Positions 1 through 9,847 of a stretch of DNA of 50,236 nt are shown here, one piece after another. The DNA lies in contig MPUH01000498.1 of assembly GCA_001970955.1 (NCBI GenBank), forward strand, positions 1-50,236. Reading direction: 5' to 3'. Every line of letters starts with the position of its first letter. The stretch's first letter is position 1. The position numbers and the translations under genes were made by a program. The DNA comes from Stentor coeruleus. Taxonomy: Eukaryota; Ciliophora; Heterotrichea; Heterotrichida; Stentoridae. Under the pieces are notes generated by a model. It saw nothing but the letters and a program-made list of their open reading frames with translations. It had not been told where the DNA came from and made no database searches.

Positions 1-39
1 CCTAACACCCTAACACCCTAACACCCTAACACCCTAACA
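1..39. repeat. Telomeric repeat array (C-rich strand)
   Basis: Four units of CCTAACAC followed by CCTAACA run from base 1 and then stop abruptly. The unit is CCCTAACA, the 8-base telomere unit known for heterotrich ciliates such as Stentor and Blepharisma. The C-rich strand reads inward from the left edge, the correct orientation for a left chromosome end. The array is short because the assembly ends in it. Confidence 0.95.
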
Positions 40-76
40 AATAGCTCTGATATTAATTTTATTTATCTTCATAAAT

Positions 77-1975
77 CTAAGTATTAAGCAATTTTAACTT
101 ATCTTCAATAAGATCTACGTTCTCGCTAATTCCTATTTTTTTAAATAGTTCCTTTGCTTTATTATAATTTTCTTTTGCTGCAGATATATTTTTCAGATGA
201 TCATATGCTTCTCCATAGCTAAAATACGTTGAAGCTTCAAAATTTTCTGTAAATAATTGATTCTCTTTCAATAGCTCAGCTCTGTATTGTGCAGTTTCAA
301 TAACTTTGCTCCAATTTCCAGTTAAATAGTGGACTAATAAAATATTATCATAAATCGGCTTATTTTCTATGCTTTTTGTCCCATAAAGAACATTCTTTAA
401 TTCTAAAGCTCTACTTAAATAGCTCAATGCTTGATCATATTCTTCTGCATCTATATAATAATATCCATAGCATTCAAGACAGTCAGCATATAATTTGCTT
501 TTATCTCCATGAAGTTTTATAGCAGCAGATTCTGCATTATTAATATACTTCAAAGCTTCTTCAAAATTTTTATTGAGGCAAAGTAGGTGAGATATTCTAA
601 TATTCAATGCGAAAATATCATTAAGATCCTGCTGTTTAGCTGCAAGTAAATACTCTAAATATTTACGAGCATTCATTAAAGCCTTTTCAAAGTCTCCTAG
701 TTTTGTATAAACAACAGATAAATTGTTATAGTTAGTATTTTGTAAAAATTCATTAGGATGCTTTTTCAAAAGCTCCGTCACTCTATTAAAGTATTCTTCA
801 GCCAAAGAAAAGTCGCCAACTTTTGAATAAAGATCTGCAATAATATTGCAAGAATGAATCATCTCCTTTGTATTATCAAGTTTCTCTGCGTATTCTAATG
901 CATTGAATGCTGAGATAATAGCATTTTTGCTGATATTTTTTTCTATGTAACAATATGTTAATTGTCTATATGATTCATAAAGCCCCATATACTCATTAGC
1001 AAGATATATCTTTGCATACTTAATTTTATCTTCAAGAAGTTTGGTTGCAGTTTCAGTTGATTTAGACTGAAGTAAGGCCGAAACTAGTTTTGCATAAATG
1101 CCATCAACCATTTTGTGTTTATTTTCTATAATGCTTTCCAAATAAAGAGCTTTCACATATTCAACTGATTGGAAAAGCTCTTTTTCCATACCTAGAGCTA
1201 TGTAAATACCAGCTAGTTCCGTTTGTATGTTAAGCACATCGTCTAAATTTTTTTCAGTTTTCTGCAAAATCATACGCAAGGCTTCAAGTAAATGATCTTT
1301 AGCTTTTTTGATATCTCCTTTAATTTTATATACATGACTAAGCGATCGGAAGTTGGAAATAATTAGCTCTGTTAAAGATGGGTCATTTTTTATATTGGTT
1401 AGAAGATAGTTAGCTGTTTCTAGATATGCAATAGATGCTGGCAAATCCTGAATCATTAATTTCACCAGGCCTAGTTGATGGAAGAAAATACCTTTAATTT
1501 TAGGATTAGGCAAATCATTTGCTTTAGGTAAAAGTAGTTCAAGTATCTCTTGAGCTTTAATTGCATCATTGCTAGCTATAAAAACATTTGAAGCTCTAAC
1601 TGAACTTTCAAAAGCTAAGTCAGCATGTGTTGAGTAATTTTTGTTGTATATTTCAAATGATCTTAATAAGCAATCGCCTGCTGATAATTTGCTTTCAAAT
1701 TTAGCTAGATTAGCTCCTAGGATTAATAAAAACTCTGCAGTTTTTATTTCTTCCTCATTGTTTATTTCATTTGTGAGTTTAAGTATATGCTTAACTGCAC
1801 TTGAAACTTCATTAATATCTTTTGCATTTAATGACTCTTGAATTTGATTGAAAGCGTAATTAATTGAAGCGAATGCATGATTTCCACTTTGCTGTTGAAA
1901 TTCTTGAATTCTTGTTAATATTCCAAAAGATCTTGAAATTCTTTCCAAAGATATTGCCAACGATCTAAACAACAT
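77..1975 (-). CDS. TPR-repeat protein, subtelomeric
   Basis: A 632-residue, mostly alpha-helical protein. Paired-helix repeats of the tetratricopeptide type are visible near residues 164-193 (IFFHQLGLVKL), 211-240 (SLSHVYKIKGDIKKAKDHL), 378-404 (DLYSKVGDFSLAEEYF), 418-445 (VVYTKLGDFEKAL), 500-528 (YYYIDAEEYDQALSYL) and close to the C-terminus (AKENYNKAKELF). Such repeats serve as protein-binding scaffolds; no catalytic domain is seen, so the specific role is unknown. The first 22 residues (MLFRSLAISLERISRSFGIL) are rich in Arg and Ser with one acidic residue and could be a mitochondrial presequence; this is inference. The TAG stop is 37 nt from the telomere, so the 3' UTR must be extremely short. 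The ATG at 1975 is the first in frame. Confidence 0.8.
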   Translation of the reverse strand: MLFRSLAISLERISRSFGILTRIQEFQQQSGNHAFASINYAFNQIQESLNAKDINEVSSAVKHILKLTNEINNEEEIKTAEFLLILGANLAKFESKLSAGDCLLRSFEIYNKNYSTHADLAFESSVRASNVFIASNDAIKAQEILELLLPKANDLPNPKIKGIFFHQLGLVKLMIQDLPASIAYLETANYLLTNIKNDPSLTELIISNFRSLSHVYKIKGDIKKAKDHLLEALRMILQKTEKNLDDVLNIQTELAGIYIALGMEKELFQSVEYVKALYLESIIENKHKMVDGIYAKLVSALLQSKSTETATKLLEDKIKYAKIYLANEYMGLYESYRQLTYCYIEKNISKNAIISAFNALEYAEKLDNTKEMIHSCNIIADLYSKVGDFSLAEEYFNRVTELLKKHPNEFLQNTNYNNLSVVYTKLGDFEKALMNARKYLEYLLAAKQQDLNDIFALNIRISHLLCLNKNFEEALKYINNAESAAIKLHGDKSKLYADCLECYGYYYIDAEEYDQALSYLSRALELKNVLYGTKSIENKPIYDNILLVHYLTGNWSKVIETAQYRAELLKENQLFTENFEASTYFSYGEAYDHLKNISAAKENYNKAKELFKKIGISENVDLIEDKLKLLNT

Positions 1976-2322
1976 TTTATACTTTTAGAGTTATATAAAG
2001 TTAGAGGATATGAAGCGTATTTTTAAAATTATTTGAGGTAAAAATCATGAAAATTTGAATAACTGTGATGCTAGCCTTTTAATAAATAACTATAAAACTT
2101 AGAGTATAAGAAAAAAATATAAATTTTAACTATCGAAAATGTAGCAAATAAAAACTTCTCTTTTCTTCACACAAACTGAAAATAAAATAGCATCTTATTA
2201 TCATATAACCATCTCAAAAATTAAACACAATCATATATCACATAAAAATTTAGAACATCGTATAATTACGACCATAGCTAACCCAATTATCCTTATAAAA
2301 TTGAATAATCCTCATATAATAA
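1976..2322. other. Intergenic, AT-rich
   Basis: This 347-nt spacer lies between two minus-strand genes. I see no convincing frame, RNA gene or repeat. It must hold the 5' control region of the TPR gene and the 3' end of the next gene. Confidence 0.5.
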
Positions 2323-2925
2323 TTAATAAACTGATGTAGAATTAAAATTTTCTTTAATAACTTTCTTCAAAGTAGTAAAAGGGATCTCCCCTGGCTTTTT
2401 AGCAATCTTATCTGGATAATCATAATTCATTTTCATTGCAATATCCATACCTAAAGGACTTTGGCTTCTTTCAGTCACAGCTCTTGCTGAGTTTTTGCTA
2501 CCACCAGGGGACGCTGATGCTTTTCTTTGTATTTTAACTCTATTGTCATTGTACTTAATAAGCTCTTCAGATGGTTTGAAAGCTCTAGTTTTCTTAGGTT
2601 GTGCAATATCGGAATTTGGAAAAAGGATTGGATTTGTTATTGTATAAGCAAAAAGTTTTTTTGACTTTTGCGTAACTTCATCACGGTGACTTTGATCTAT
2701 ACGTTTTCTAGTAAATTTAAGAACACTTTCTTCAGTTGTTTGGTTAAAACCGTAAAAGTGCCCTTTTCCTCTGCGGATTGGGCTTTTTTCTGACCTATCA
2801 CTTTGGCAAACACGAGCTCGAGTGTAATTTGGAAGGGTTAATGGGTCAACTATTTTGGGACTTAGAAAAGAGTCTCTTAGATAACAAGAATTTGCTTTCT
2901 GTATATAAATTACTCGTTGGCTCAT
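2323..2925 (-). CDS. Small basic protein of unknown function
   Basis: A 200-residue protein, unrecognised, rich in Lys, Arg and Ser and probably largely disordered. It begins MSQRVIYIQKANSCYL. A Ser/Arg/Pro-rich stretch around residues 135-158 (KASASPGGSKNSARA, then TERSQSPLG) contains SP sites suited to proline-directed kinases. A more structured C-terminal segment (PFTTLKKVIKENF) follows. No membrane segment or signal peptide is visible. It lies between the TPR and flippase genes on the same strand. Coding status rests on frame length and non-random amino-acid composition only. Confidence 0.6.
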   Translation of the reverse strand: MSQRVIYIQKANSCYLRDSFLSPKIVDPLTLPNYTRARVCQSDRSEKSPIRRGKGHFYGFNQTTEESVLKFTRKRIDQSHRDEVTQKSKKLFAYTITNPILFPNSDIAQPKKTRAFKPSEELIKYNDNRVKIQRKASASPGGSKNSARAVTERSQSPLGMDIAMKMNYDYPDKIAKKPGEIPFTTLKKVIKENFNSTSVY

Positions 2926-3304
2926 TATTTTATTTATAACGATAAGCTGAAAATGCTGTTAATACATTACTTTTATTTAAGTAAGATAATAGTTGTAAAA
3001 TATGATTAGATTGTATTTAAATAAAGTGCAAAATAATGTGGGTGAATTATGAGTCATATTGCTTGTAGAAGTTTGATGTGCAGTAAAAATGAAGATTTTA
3101 ATATAAGATTATTGAGATTGGTTAATCAGAATTTTTAACTTTTGGCACGTAAAAATATTGATTTATGGGCATATTTAACTAGTTTTATGGTTTATTAGGG
3201 TATTGATTAATATATAAATAAATAATAAATTAATGTTTGATTTATAATTCTAAAGTAAGTAGTGAAAATAAGTCTTATAAGTTGTTTATTATAAAAACCA
3301 TTAC
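2926..3304. other. Intergenic, AT-rich
   Basis: This 379-nt spacer separates the flippase 3' end from the start of the small basic gene. Nothing coding or structured is seen in it. Confidence 0.5.
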
Positions 3305-6300
3305 TTATTGCTTATTCTCGGTGATAATAATAGACAAGTCTCCGTCATAAATCTTTTCTATCATAATCATCTTCATAACCGGATTTAAAGCAAACACCTT
3401 CATAGCACAGCCAATCAAAAAATCCGGCAACACAGCAAAAATTGGACCAAGTAAGACCAAAATCCAAGCTTTACCATTACTAAGCACCTCAAAAAAAAGT
3501 CCTGGCATCTCTGGCTGGAACACTTTCGCGATAGCCCATGTGTTCATACACACAGCAAAAACATAAAAAAGCACCACTCCAATGACTATTGCCCATCTAA
3601 ATAACACTTACACTGAATATTTATTCCAAAAAGTACTTTCAATAATAATCTTCAGATTAACGATATGTATAAGCATTATGAATGAAACCATCGATATCCA
3701 CCAAAGCCATTTTTCATGCCCACTACTATCCACCCCTTTGCTCATTCCAAAAAATGGTAAATAAAAGCATACAACTGAATGGTAAATAGCACTAAAAACC
3801 CAAAGCCAGAACCTTTTTATATTAAAATAGTAAGACTTTTGCCCAGCTCCATACATATGAGGATATTGAAAAACTCTTTCTCTAGATAAATCTTGTTCAA
3901 GAGAACATATAGTTAAGCAAGGCCAACTAGTCCAAAAAGTATTATAAAGCTGAGGAAACCAGTCTAGGAAGAAAATTTGTCCAGAAAAGGCATTAAATGG
4001 AGCGAACCATAGTTCAGTGAAGCAGGACGTAAAATTTTTGTAGAAATAATATAAAATAAATAAGGATAATCTCTTGTAAGCAAGCCTTCCATGATGCAAA
4101 AGTAAATGTTTTAAATGCGAGAATTGGCTTAATGAAAATTCAGCTGCTTGTGTAGCCTGGCTTCCTTCCTTACCAGCAATTCCTATACCAATATGTGCTT
4201 CTTGAATCATACTAACATCATTTGCCCCATCACCAATAGCTAATGTTATGGTTTTTGTTGCGAGTTTCCCAGCACGGACAATTTCCATTTTCTGCCCCGG
4301 AGAGACCCTGCAGCATACACAACATTTGCCTTTGATAGCAATTTTCATGAAGGTTTTTCTGAGTTCTTCATTATGAAGGACATATGATAAGGAGATGCCG
4401 TTTATAACAAAGCCTGAATCTTCTGGGATTATAGACTGATCCAGGTTTTTTAAAATGCTTTGAACTTCTGAGGAGGTATTGGCAAAAATTTCATAAATAT
4501 TCATTGTAGGAGAGAAAAGATCGCATGAATGAGCAATTTCTATGGCGGTTTCTTCTTTGTCACCAGTGAGAACCCAGAGCTTAATTCCAGCACCAATAAG
4601 CATTTTTATTGTCTCACCTACACCATCTTGTAGCTTATCCTCTACAGCGGTTATAGCTGAAAGAGTCATATCTTTTTCTATAAGCTCTCCATGCTTCAAT
4701 ATAATTTCATCTCTGTTTTCACAAGTTAAAGTCGAAATTTTTGTATACTCTTCTTGCCATAAAGCTAGCTCCAAGTTGTCCAACTCCCTATACGCTAAAA
4801 CTAACGTCCTCAAACCTTCTCTAGCAAAATCCTTCAAACTCATCTGCGCACTCTTCATATTCCCTCTACTAATCATCTCAATCATAACCGTATCTGCTCC
4901 TTTAGAAAAAACATATACTTTACCTTCAGGATTTCTAATAACTACAGACATTCTTTTTCTATCTGATGTAAAAGGTATCTCAGCAATCAAAGTCCAATTT
5001 TCCACAACCCCATCTCTTTTAACCACAACTTTTTCATCAGTTTTTTCCATCAGCTCCATCTTCAGCCCTTCAGCAGCTATAACCAAAGCTAGTTCATCAG
5101 GTGATGCAGCATAATACTCTTTTTTCCCCGCATGCTCTATTGGAAACACAGAATTACATACTGTCATAATTTCTAAGCATTTATTAACCTCATGAAATCC
5201 TTTATTTTCTTTATCAAGTGCTTCAATAAATTCTTGATCTTCTGTTATTTTTTGAGCCAAATTTCCAAACACTTGCCCATCAACCCATATTTTTTTGAAC
5301 TCCATTTCATTGCTAGTTAGTGTTCCAGTTTTATCAGTAAAAATAAACCCAACTTGACCAAGTTCTTCAACTAGATCTGAAGCTCTGGCAATAGCATGCT
5401 TATCATTTTTTTCATAGTACATTTCAAGGTCATTTTCTATAAGCCAAGAAAGAAAAAGTTTAACAATTTCAACAGTAACATAGAGAGAGATGGGGATAAG
5501 ATGTGAATATGCGATCCAAAATGTGAAAATACGCAGAATTAAATCACCGCCTAAAGATCCTTCTGATAAATCAAGGTAAGTATGGTTTTTACGATCTTGT
5601 TCAACCCAGCCTTGACCTATGCCTGCGAAAGTTATGCAAATACATAGTTGGAGGAAGAAAATTGTGTAGAGGATCAAATTCATTTTTTTTTGGATGCTGC
5701 TAATTTTGAATGGGGGCTTTTTGCTGTTCATGACAATTTTTGACTCTTTGCCTGTGTAGATCACTATGCCGATTATATAGTCGGTGTTTTTTAAGATGCA
5801 ACCACGGAGAAGGAGATTTTTTAAGGATAAAGGTGAGAGTTTACTTTTGAGATTTAAGGTGCCAGTCCATTTAACAAGATCTGAACTTGGTAAATCGCAT
5901 GTTATTATAGTTTCTGATTCACTTATTTCTAATAATGATAAGGGTTTGAGAGTAGGGACAGCAATTTTTTCTTTGAGGTTGGTTTCTCCGTCTAAATTCA
6001 TTGTATTAACAAATGCTACACCTTTTGTGTCACTTGACTGGGCTATGAGGATGTCAGCAGGGACACTTTCATTGCCCAGGATTTGCAAAATGTCCCCAAC
6101 TTTAATGTTTTCTGAGTATTCTGTTACAAAGTTGCATACGTTTCTATCGAGTTTCAGGTATTTTGTTCGGTTGACTTCTCGATCCTGTCTATGTCTGGCT
6201 ATGTCTTCATATCCTTCTTTAAACATAGTAAAAAGTAGGACTAATGCAAATGTCCCGATAAGGCTCCAAGGATTTTTAGGGGAGAATTTGAATAAGCATA

Positions 6301-6517
6301 GTATGGAAATGATTAGAAAATACACGTTATTGATTCTTTTGAACTGGTATATAAGACTTTTAGGAGCCCAGGTTAAGAAATTGTATCGTGAAGTCTTGAT
6401 TTTGTTTGAACAAAAATGAGGCTTGCTAAGAATGTTTGGTAATTGTATTGTTCGATGAGATTTTACTTGATCTTCAGAGTTCTCAAAATAAATCATGCGT
6501 TTGGAGTGAGCATCCAT
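3305..6517 (-). CDS. P4-type ATPase (phospholipid flippase), two exons
   Basis: Complete P4-ATPase, which moves aminophospholipids from the outer to the cytosolic leaflet using ATP. The CDS is complement(3305..3596, 3612..6517), 1065 residues, the usual size for the family. Motifs: DGET at residues 176-179 (actuator dephosphorylation loop), HLIPISLYVTVE in the M4 region (P4 type, not cation pump), the phosphorylated Asp in DKTGTLT at 395, and GDGANDV near 762. The C-terminal membrane helices run on into the second exon. The first exon would end in a stop directly after WNKYSV. Removing GTAAGTGTTATTTAG joins it in frame to WAIVIGVVLFYVFAVC, which supplies the missing last helices. The gene is divergent from the tandem family at 6923. 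The substrate and any CDC50 partner cannot be told from sequence. Confidence 0.95.
3597..3611 (-). other. 15-nt intron in flippase gene
   Basis: On the minus strand this reads GTAAGTGTTATTTAG. Retention gives an immediate in-frame TAA; removal joins two segments of one P4-ATPase frame. Confidence 0.92.
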
Positions 6518-6534
6518 TATTAGATTAGATTAGA

Positions 6535-6730
6535 TTAATAAAATTCCTTAAAAATTATTATCCACAATCCACATAATCCTAAAACTTTATTACCTAAGCA
6601 TCATAAAAAAAATTTCCATCTCNACACCCCCGAGTGAAAAGGTTAATAAAATTCCTTAAAAATTATTATCCACAATCCACATAATCCTAAAACTTTATTA
6701 CCTAAGCATCATAAAAAAAATTTCCATCTC
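6535..6730. repeat. Contig-overlap duplication around N at 6623
   Basis: An 88-nt sequence at 6535-6622 recurs exactly at 6643-6730 on the other side of a single N. A 19-nt non-matching tail (6624-6642, ACACCCCCGAGTGAAAAGG) precedes the second copy and is probably a contig-end error. Confidence 0.9.
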
Positions 6731-6898
6731 TCTTACATAGCACAAAACTATACATTCACCCCATAAATTCTCTCATATATCCTACGACTATAAATATCCA
6801 TNGCATCATAAAAAAAATTTCCATCTCTCTTACATAGCACAAAACTATACATTCACCCCATAAATTCTCTCATATATCCTACGACTATAAATATCCAT
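6706..6898. repeat. Contig-overlap duplication around N at 6802
   Basis: The 96 nt at 6706-6801 recur at 6803-6898 directly after a single N. The contig 6624-6801 is almost wholly redundant with its two neighbours. Confidence 0.9.
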
Positions 6899-6922
6899 AT
6901 ATAAAAATATTACCACTAACCA

Positions 6923-7522
6923 ATGAAATCATCAAACACAGCTCCAAACTCACCAAAATCCCCAAGATTAATATTTTCTCTTCCAAAAATCGTTGAAGAT
7001 CTGGCATTTCGAACTTCCCTAAACTTTTCAAAACCCAAAGCTAGCCCAAAAATGAATGAAAAAATCAAACTGCTTGAAGAATTCGGCCTTGCAGAGGTTA
7101 ACAGAGAATATCCAACAAACTACACTACAAAAACTCAAACAATAAGTGTTGTAGATTTTTCAGGGAAAAAAGACGCTTTTTTAAAACGCACAGGGTATTG
7201 GGATGCTTATAAAAAACTTCAGAATTCAGAAAAATTCTTACAAGCAAGACTTGATGGTAACTTGTCAAAACCTGATAAACCTTATATTATGGATATAAAC
7301 CTTAAACGAAAAGTATTATTTGAAAAACAGCGAGTAGGTAAAAAGGAACATCTTAATCCATTACCAAAGTCCCCAAGGATATCTAAGTTTAGTTCAGACC
7401 TTGAGGAAATTGCACATACTCTTAATGTACCTGGAAAGACCGCAAGAAAAAGCTTACAGACTGTAGAAAGTTATGCTCTAAGTTCGAATAATAGTCCACG
7501 CGGCAGTCCGAATCATGCTTAA
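6923..7522 (+). CDS. Tandem small-protein family, member 1
   Basis: A 199-residue protein of a family I do not recognise, with two paralogues immediately downstream (8067 and 9218). Shared features in order: a KxxLLEEFG helix near residue 48; a core near residues 77-98 that reads VVDFSGKKDAFLKR then GYWDAYKKLQ; and, shared with member 2 only, LSKPDKPYIMDINLKRK, followed by a C-terminal LEEIAHTLNVPG segment in a Ser/Pro-rich tail. The N-terminus is also Ser/Pro-rich (SNTAPNSPKSPR). No membrane segment, signal peptide or catalytic motif is seen. The protein looks cytosolic or nuclear and basic. Strong conservation of the core between paralogues supports real coding sequence. Confidence 0.75.
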   Translation: MKSSNTAPNSPKSPRLIFSLPKIVEDLAFRTSLNFSKPKASPKMNEKIKLLEEFGLAEVNREYPTNYTTKTQTISVVDFSGKKDAFLKRTGYWDAYKKLQNSEKFLQARLDGNLSKPDKPYIMDINLKRKVLFEKQRVGKKEHLNPLPKSPRISKFSSDLEEIAHTLNVPGKTARKSLQTVESYALSSNNSPRGSPNHA

Positions 7523-8066
7523 TTCGAGATTTTAAAATTATTTATAAATTTAGTGTTTAAACAAAATAATTTTGTGTTAGGCTCTTGGGTTTTAGTATTT
7601 ATAAGGTTTAAATGATTGCTTTAATATTATTAAGTGATGAAGCTTGAAGGATTTAAAGAAACTAGGGAAAGTGATATAGAAGTTAGATTCTGTTAGTTAT
7701 GATTAATTTGGTAAATATGTATATTTTTGTGGAAATGCTATGACAGTTATAGTTTGCTTGTAAAAATCTTTGCAGAATTATATTTTGATATAAATCAATT
7801 GTTATTATAAATTTTTATAAAAAGGCTTAACTTTATCAATAAACTAAGGATGCTTTTCCCTCATGCTACATATAATTATTTTCTTCAATGATATTCTTTC
7901 AATAACCCAATAAGTCATCTGAATCTTCTTCTTCATTAATTTCAAATATCTTTTCACTTAAACATTTTCCAGCATTTTTCTGATAATGAATATTTACTAA
8001 TATAAAAGTCTAAAAATTAATACAACATGGACCTCTAATAAATATTATAAAAAGCCATAGATTTTC
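7523..8066. other. Intergenic between family members 1 and 2
   Basis: This 544-nt AT-rich spacer contains no ORF of useful length. A 36-codon open stretch on the minus strand (7899-8009) ends in an acidic DSDDLLGY and is treated as chance. Confidence 0.5.
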
Positions 8067-8804
8067 ATGGACTCCTTAAAAAAATCTCATAACACCAACA
8101 ATTCTTGCCAATTAACTCCTTCAATACCTCAAACATCTGAAGAATTGCTTCTGCCCCCAATTCACTTAAAGACCTCGTCAAAGTCTAACCCAAACCTAAA
8201 AACCAAGATAAATTTACTTGAAGAATTGTTCTTAGGCAAAAAAAGTCATAGTCCCAATTTAAGACAGGCTATAAAAACCCAAGCTATAAGCATAGCAGAC
8301 TTTACAGGGGACAAGAAGGTATTTTTCAAAAAAATCGGGTTTTGGGAAGCTTATAAGAGATTGCAGAATCTTGAAAAAGACACAAAATATCATGATGAAA
8401 AAAGTTTGTCTAAACCCGATAAACCATATTTGATGGACTTGAACACAGAAAGAAAGCTTGCATTTTCTAAACAAAAAGTTGACCTTTTGTCATCAAAACT
8501 TAGTAGGATTTTATCCCCACAATATTGCAAGCCTAAAACCCCAAATTATAACTTGCCTACGTCCCCACAATATATTACGCCGAAACTTACTATAGAAATT
8601 ACTCAAGCCAATGAGGATTTGGAAGAAATTAAAAGCTTTTTAACTCTTCCNACTATAGAAATTACTCAAGCCAATGAGGATTTGGAAGAAATTAAAAGCT
8701 TTTTAACTCTTCCTGCAAGGGCAAATAGAAATAGTGTACAACTTTCTCCGAGGTCTCCACAGTTTAATAGCCATTGCCATAGAAATAGTTCTATATATTC
8801 TTAA
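8067..8804 (+). CDS. Tandem small-protein family, member 2 (contains an assembly duplication)
   Basis: Paralogue of the genes at 6923 and 9218. It has KINLLEELFLG, the core IADFTGDKKVFFKK then GFWEAYKRLQN, and LSKPDKPYLMDLNTERK, all aligned with member 1, then LEEIKSFLTLPARANR near the C-terminus, also matching member 1. As written the frame gives 245 residues, but 21 codons around the N at 8651 are an exact repeat of the sequence before it. Joining 8067..8650 to 8714..8804 gives 224 residues, close to member 1. The duplication is in frame, so it does not announce itself as a break. Function unknown. Confidence 0.75.
   Translation: MDSLKKSHNTNNSCQLTPSIPQTSEELLLPPIHLKTSSKSNPNLKTKINLLEELFLGKKSHSPNLRQAIKTQAISIADFTGDKKVFFKKIGFWEAYKRLQNLEKDTKYHDEKSLSKPDKPYLMDLNTERKLAFSKQKVDLLSSKLSRILSPQYCKPKTPNYNLPTSPQYITPKLTIEITQANEDLEEIKSFLTLXTIEITQANEDLEEIKSFLTLPARANRNSVQLSPRSPQFNSHCHRNSSIYS
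8589..8713. repeat. Contig-overlap duplication around N at 8651
   Basis: The 62 nt at 8589-8650 recur exactly at 8652-8713 after a single N. This inserts 63 nt in frame into the family member 2 gene. Confidence 0.92.
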
Positions 8805-9217
8805 TCTTATTTTATAATAGAAAATTTCAAAAAAAAAAGTATCAGAATGTATTGAGAAGAATATTAGATAAAATGTAGGAATGTTGTATGATTTTAGTCT
8901 ATGTAAATTTATAATATGCTTTAGATGAAATAAGATTTAAGCTTAATTCTTAATAAACTAGTTTTACTAGAAATTTGGAACACAGTCTATGTAAAATTAT
9001 GTAACTTCATTTTCGCGCATTTTTCCTTAGTATTTCATAAAACTGAATTTCCTGATTTATGATTTTTCCCCATAAAATTCCTCTTTCTATCATAAACCAA
9101 TGTCTTCAAGGCCATCAGATTCTGATTTTTGCATATAAACTCATCATTTGTTGCGAATATTACTTATATCTTTAATTTAATTATAATGGTTACTATTAAT
9201 AGCCTTATATAAATAAA
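8805..9217. other. Intergenic between family members 2 and 3
   Basis: 413 nt, AT-rich. A 42-codon open stretch on the minus strand (9035-9163) has no support beyond length and is taken as chance. No RNA gene is seen. Confidence 0.5.
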
Positions 9218-9847
9218 ATGCACCCTATAAGTTTAGTTCATCAAGCAAGAGAGTTCTCAAAAATCGACCTTGAGCCTAAAGTCAGAGTTTGCCTTGTAGA
9301 AAACAATAACCCAGTTATACTCCCTAAAGCCTTAGATGACTTTGCTGTACACATAAGCGAACATATCAAAAAAACTTACGGCAACAATCTTACAACAAGA
9401 GTCAAAGTTCTTGAAGAAATTGGCTTTTCTGAATACCTTCACAATTCCTCAACGTATTTTACATTCAAAAGCCCAAGAATTCGCTTCGCAGATTTCAGTG
9501 GAAAAAAAGAATTGTTTTTGAGAAGAGCAGGACTATGGGAAGCTTATAAAAGCATAAAAAAAAATGATAATGGTTTATGTGAAAAAGTTCAGATGCTTAA
9601 ACTTCATATTCAAGTGGCAAAAGATCATAATTTAGAAAGAAAAATTTTATTGAATAAAACAAAGTCAAATACTGAGTCATGTAAAAACATTATCAAAATA
9701 CATAAAAAATCACAAAAAAAAATAATTGAACTCTCTGAGGTTATACAAATTATGTCAGTGCATTCTAGAACAAAAATATCAAATCAGAAGGATAAGCCTA
9801 TGAGGATATTGCATGCAATTCATAGAGGAAGTCATATAATCATTTAG
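9218..9847 (+). CDS. Tandem small-protein family, member 3 (divergent)
   Basis: A 209-residue protein and the most divergent of the three paralogues. It keeps RVKVLEEIGFSEYL and the core FADFSGKKELFLRRAGLWEAYKSIKK, recognisable by its F-S-G-K-K, L-R-R, G-W-E-A-Y-K pattern. It lacks the LSKPDKPY block of members 1 and 2 and instead carries a Lys-rich stretch (HKKSQKKIIELSEV). The loss of the second block suggests the core alone is under constraint. The ATG at 9218 is the first in frame and the stop is TAG. Function unknown. Confidence 0.7.
   Translation: MHPISLVHQAREFSKIDLEPKVRVCLVENNNPVILPKALDDFAVHISEHIKKTYGNNLTTRVKVLEEIGFSEYLHNSSTYFTFKSPRIRFADFSGKKELFLRRAGLWEAYKSIKKNDNGLCEKVQMLKLHIQVAKDHNLERKILLNKTKSNTESCKNIIKIHKKSQKKIIELSEVIQIMSVHSRTKISNQKDKPMRILHAIHRGSHIII

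Larger units (their letters stand above)
6518..6922. other. Divergent intergenic region, inflated by two contig overlaps
   Basis: This is the shared upstream region of the flippase (minus) and the first tandem-family gene (plus). It holds three copies of TAGAT at 6521-6535. Two single-N gaps (6623, 6802) with duplicated flanks account for roughly half of its length, so the true spacer is nearer 200 nt. No other gene is seen. Confidence 0.7.

Noticed and set aside
4542..6419. Plus-strand frames of 190 and 211 codons (4542-5114, 5784-6419) opposite the flippase
   Set aside because: They lie wholly antisense to conserved P4-ATPase motifs and have no recognisable domains.
7899..9163. Short minus-strand frames at 7899-8009 and 9035-9163, both upstream of family genes
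   Set aside because: 36 and 42 codons are expected by chance in six frames of AT-rich spacer. A faint similarity (DSDDLLGY in one, ESDGLEDIGL in a different frame of the other) is too weak to claim homology.
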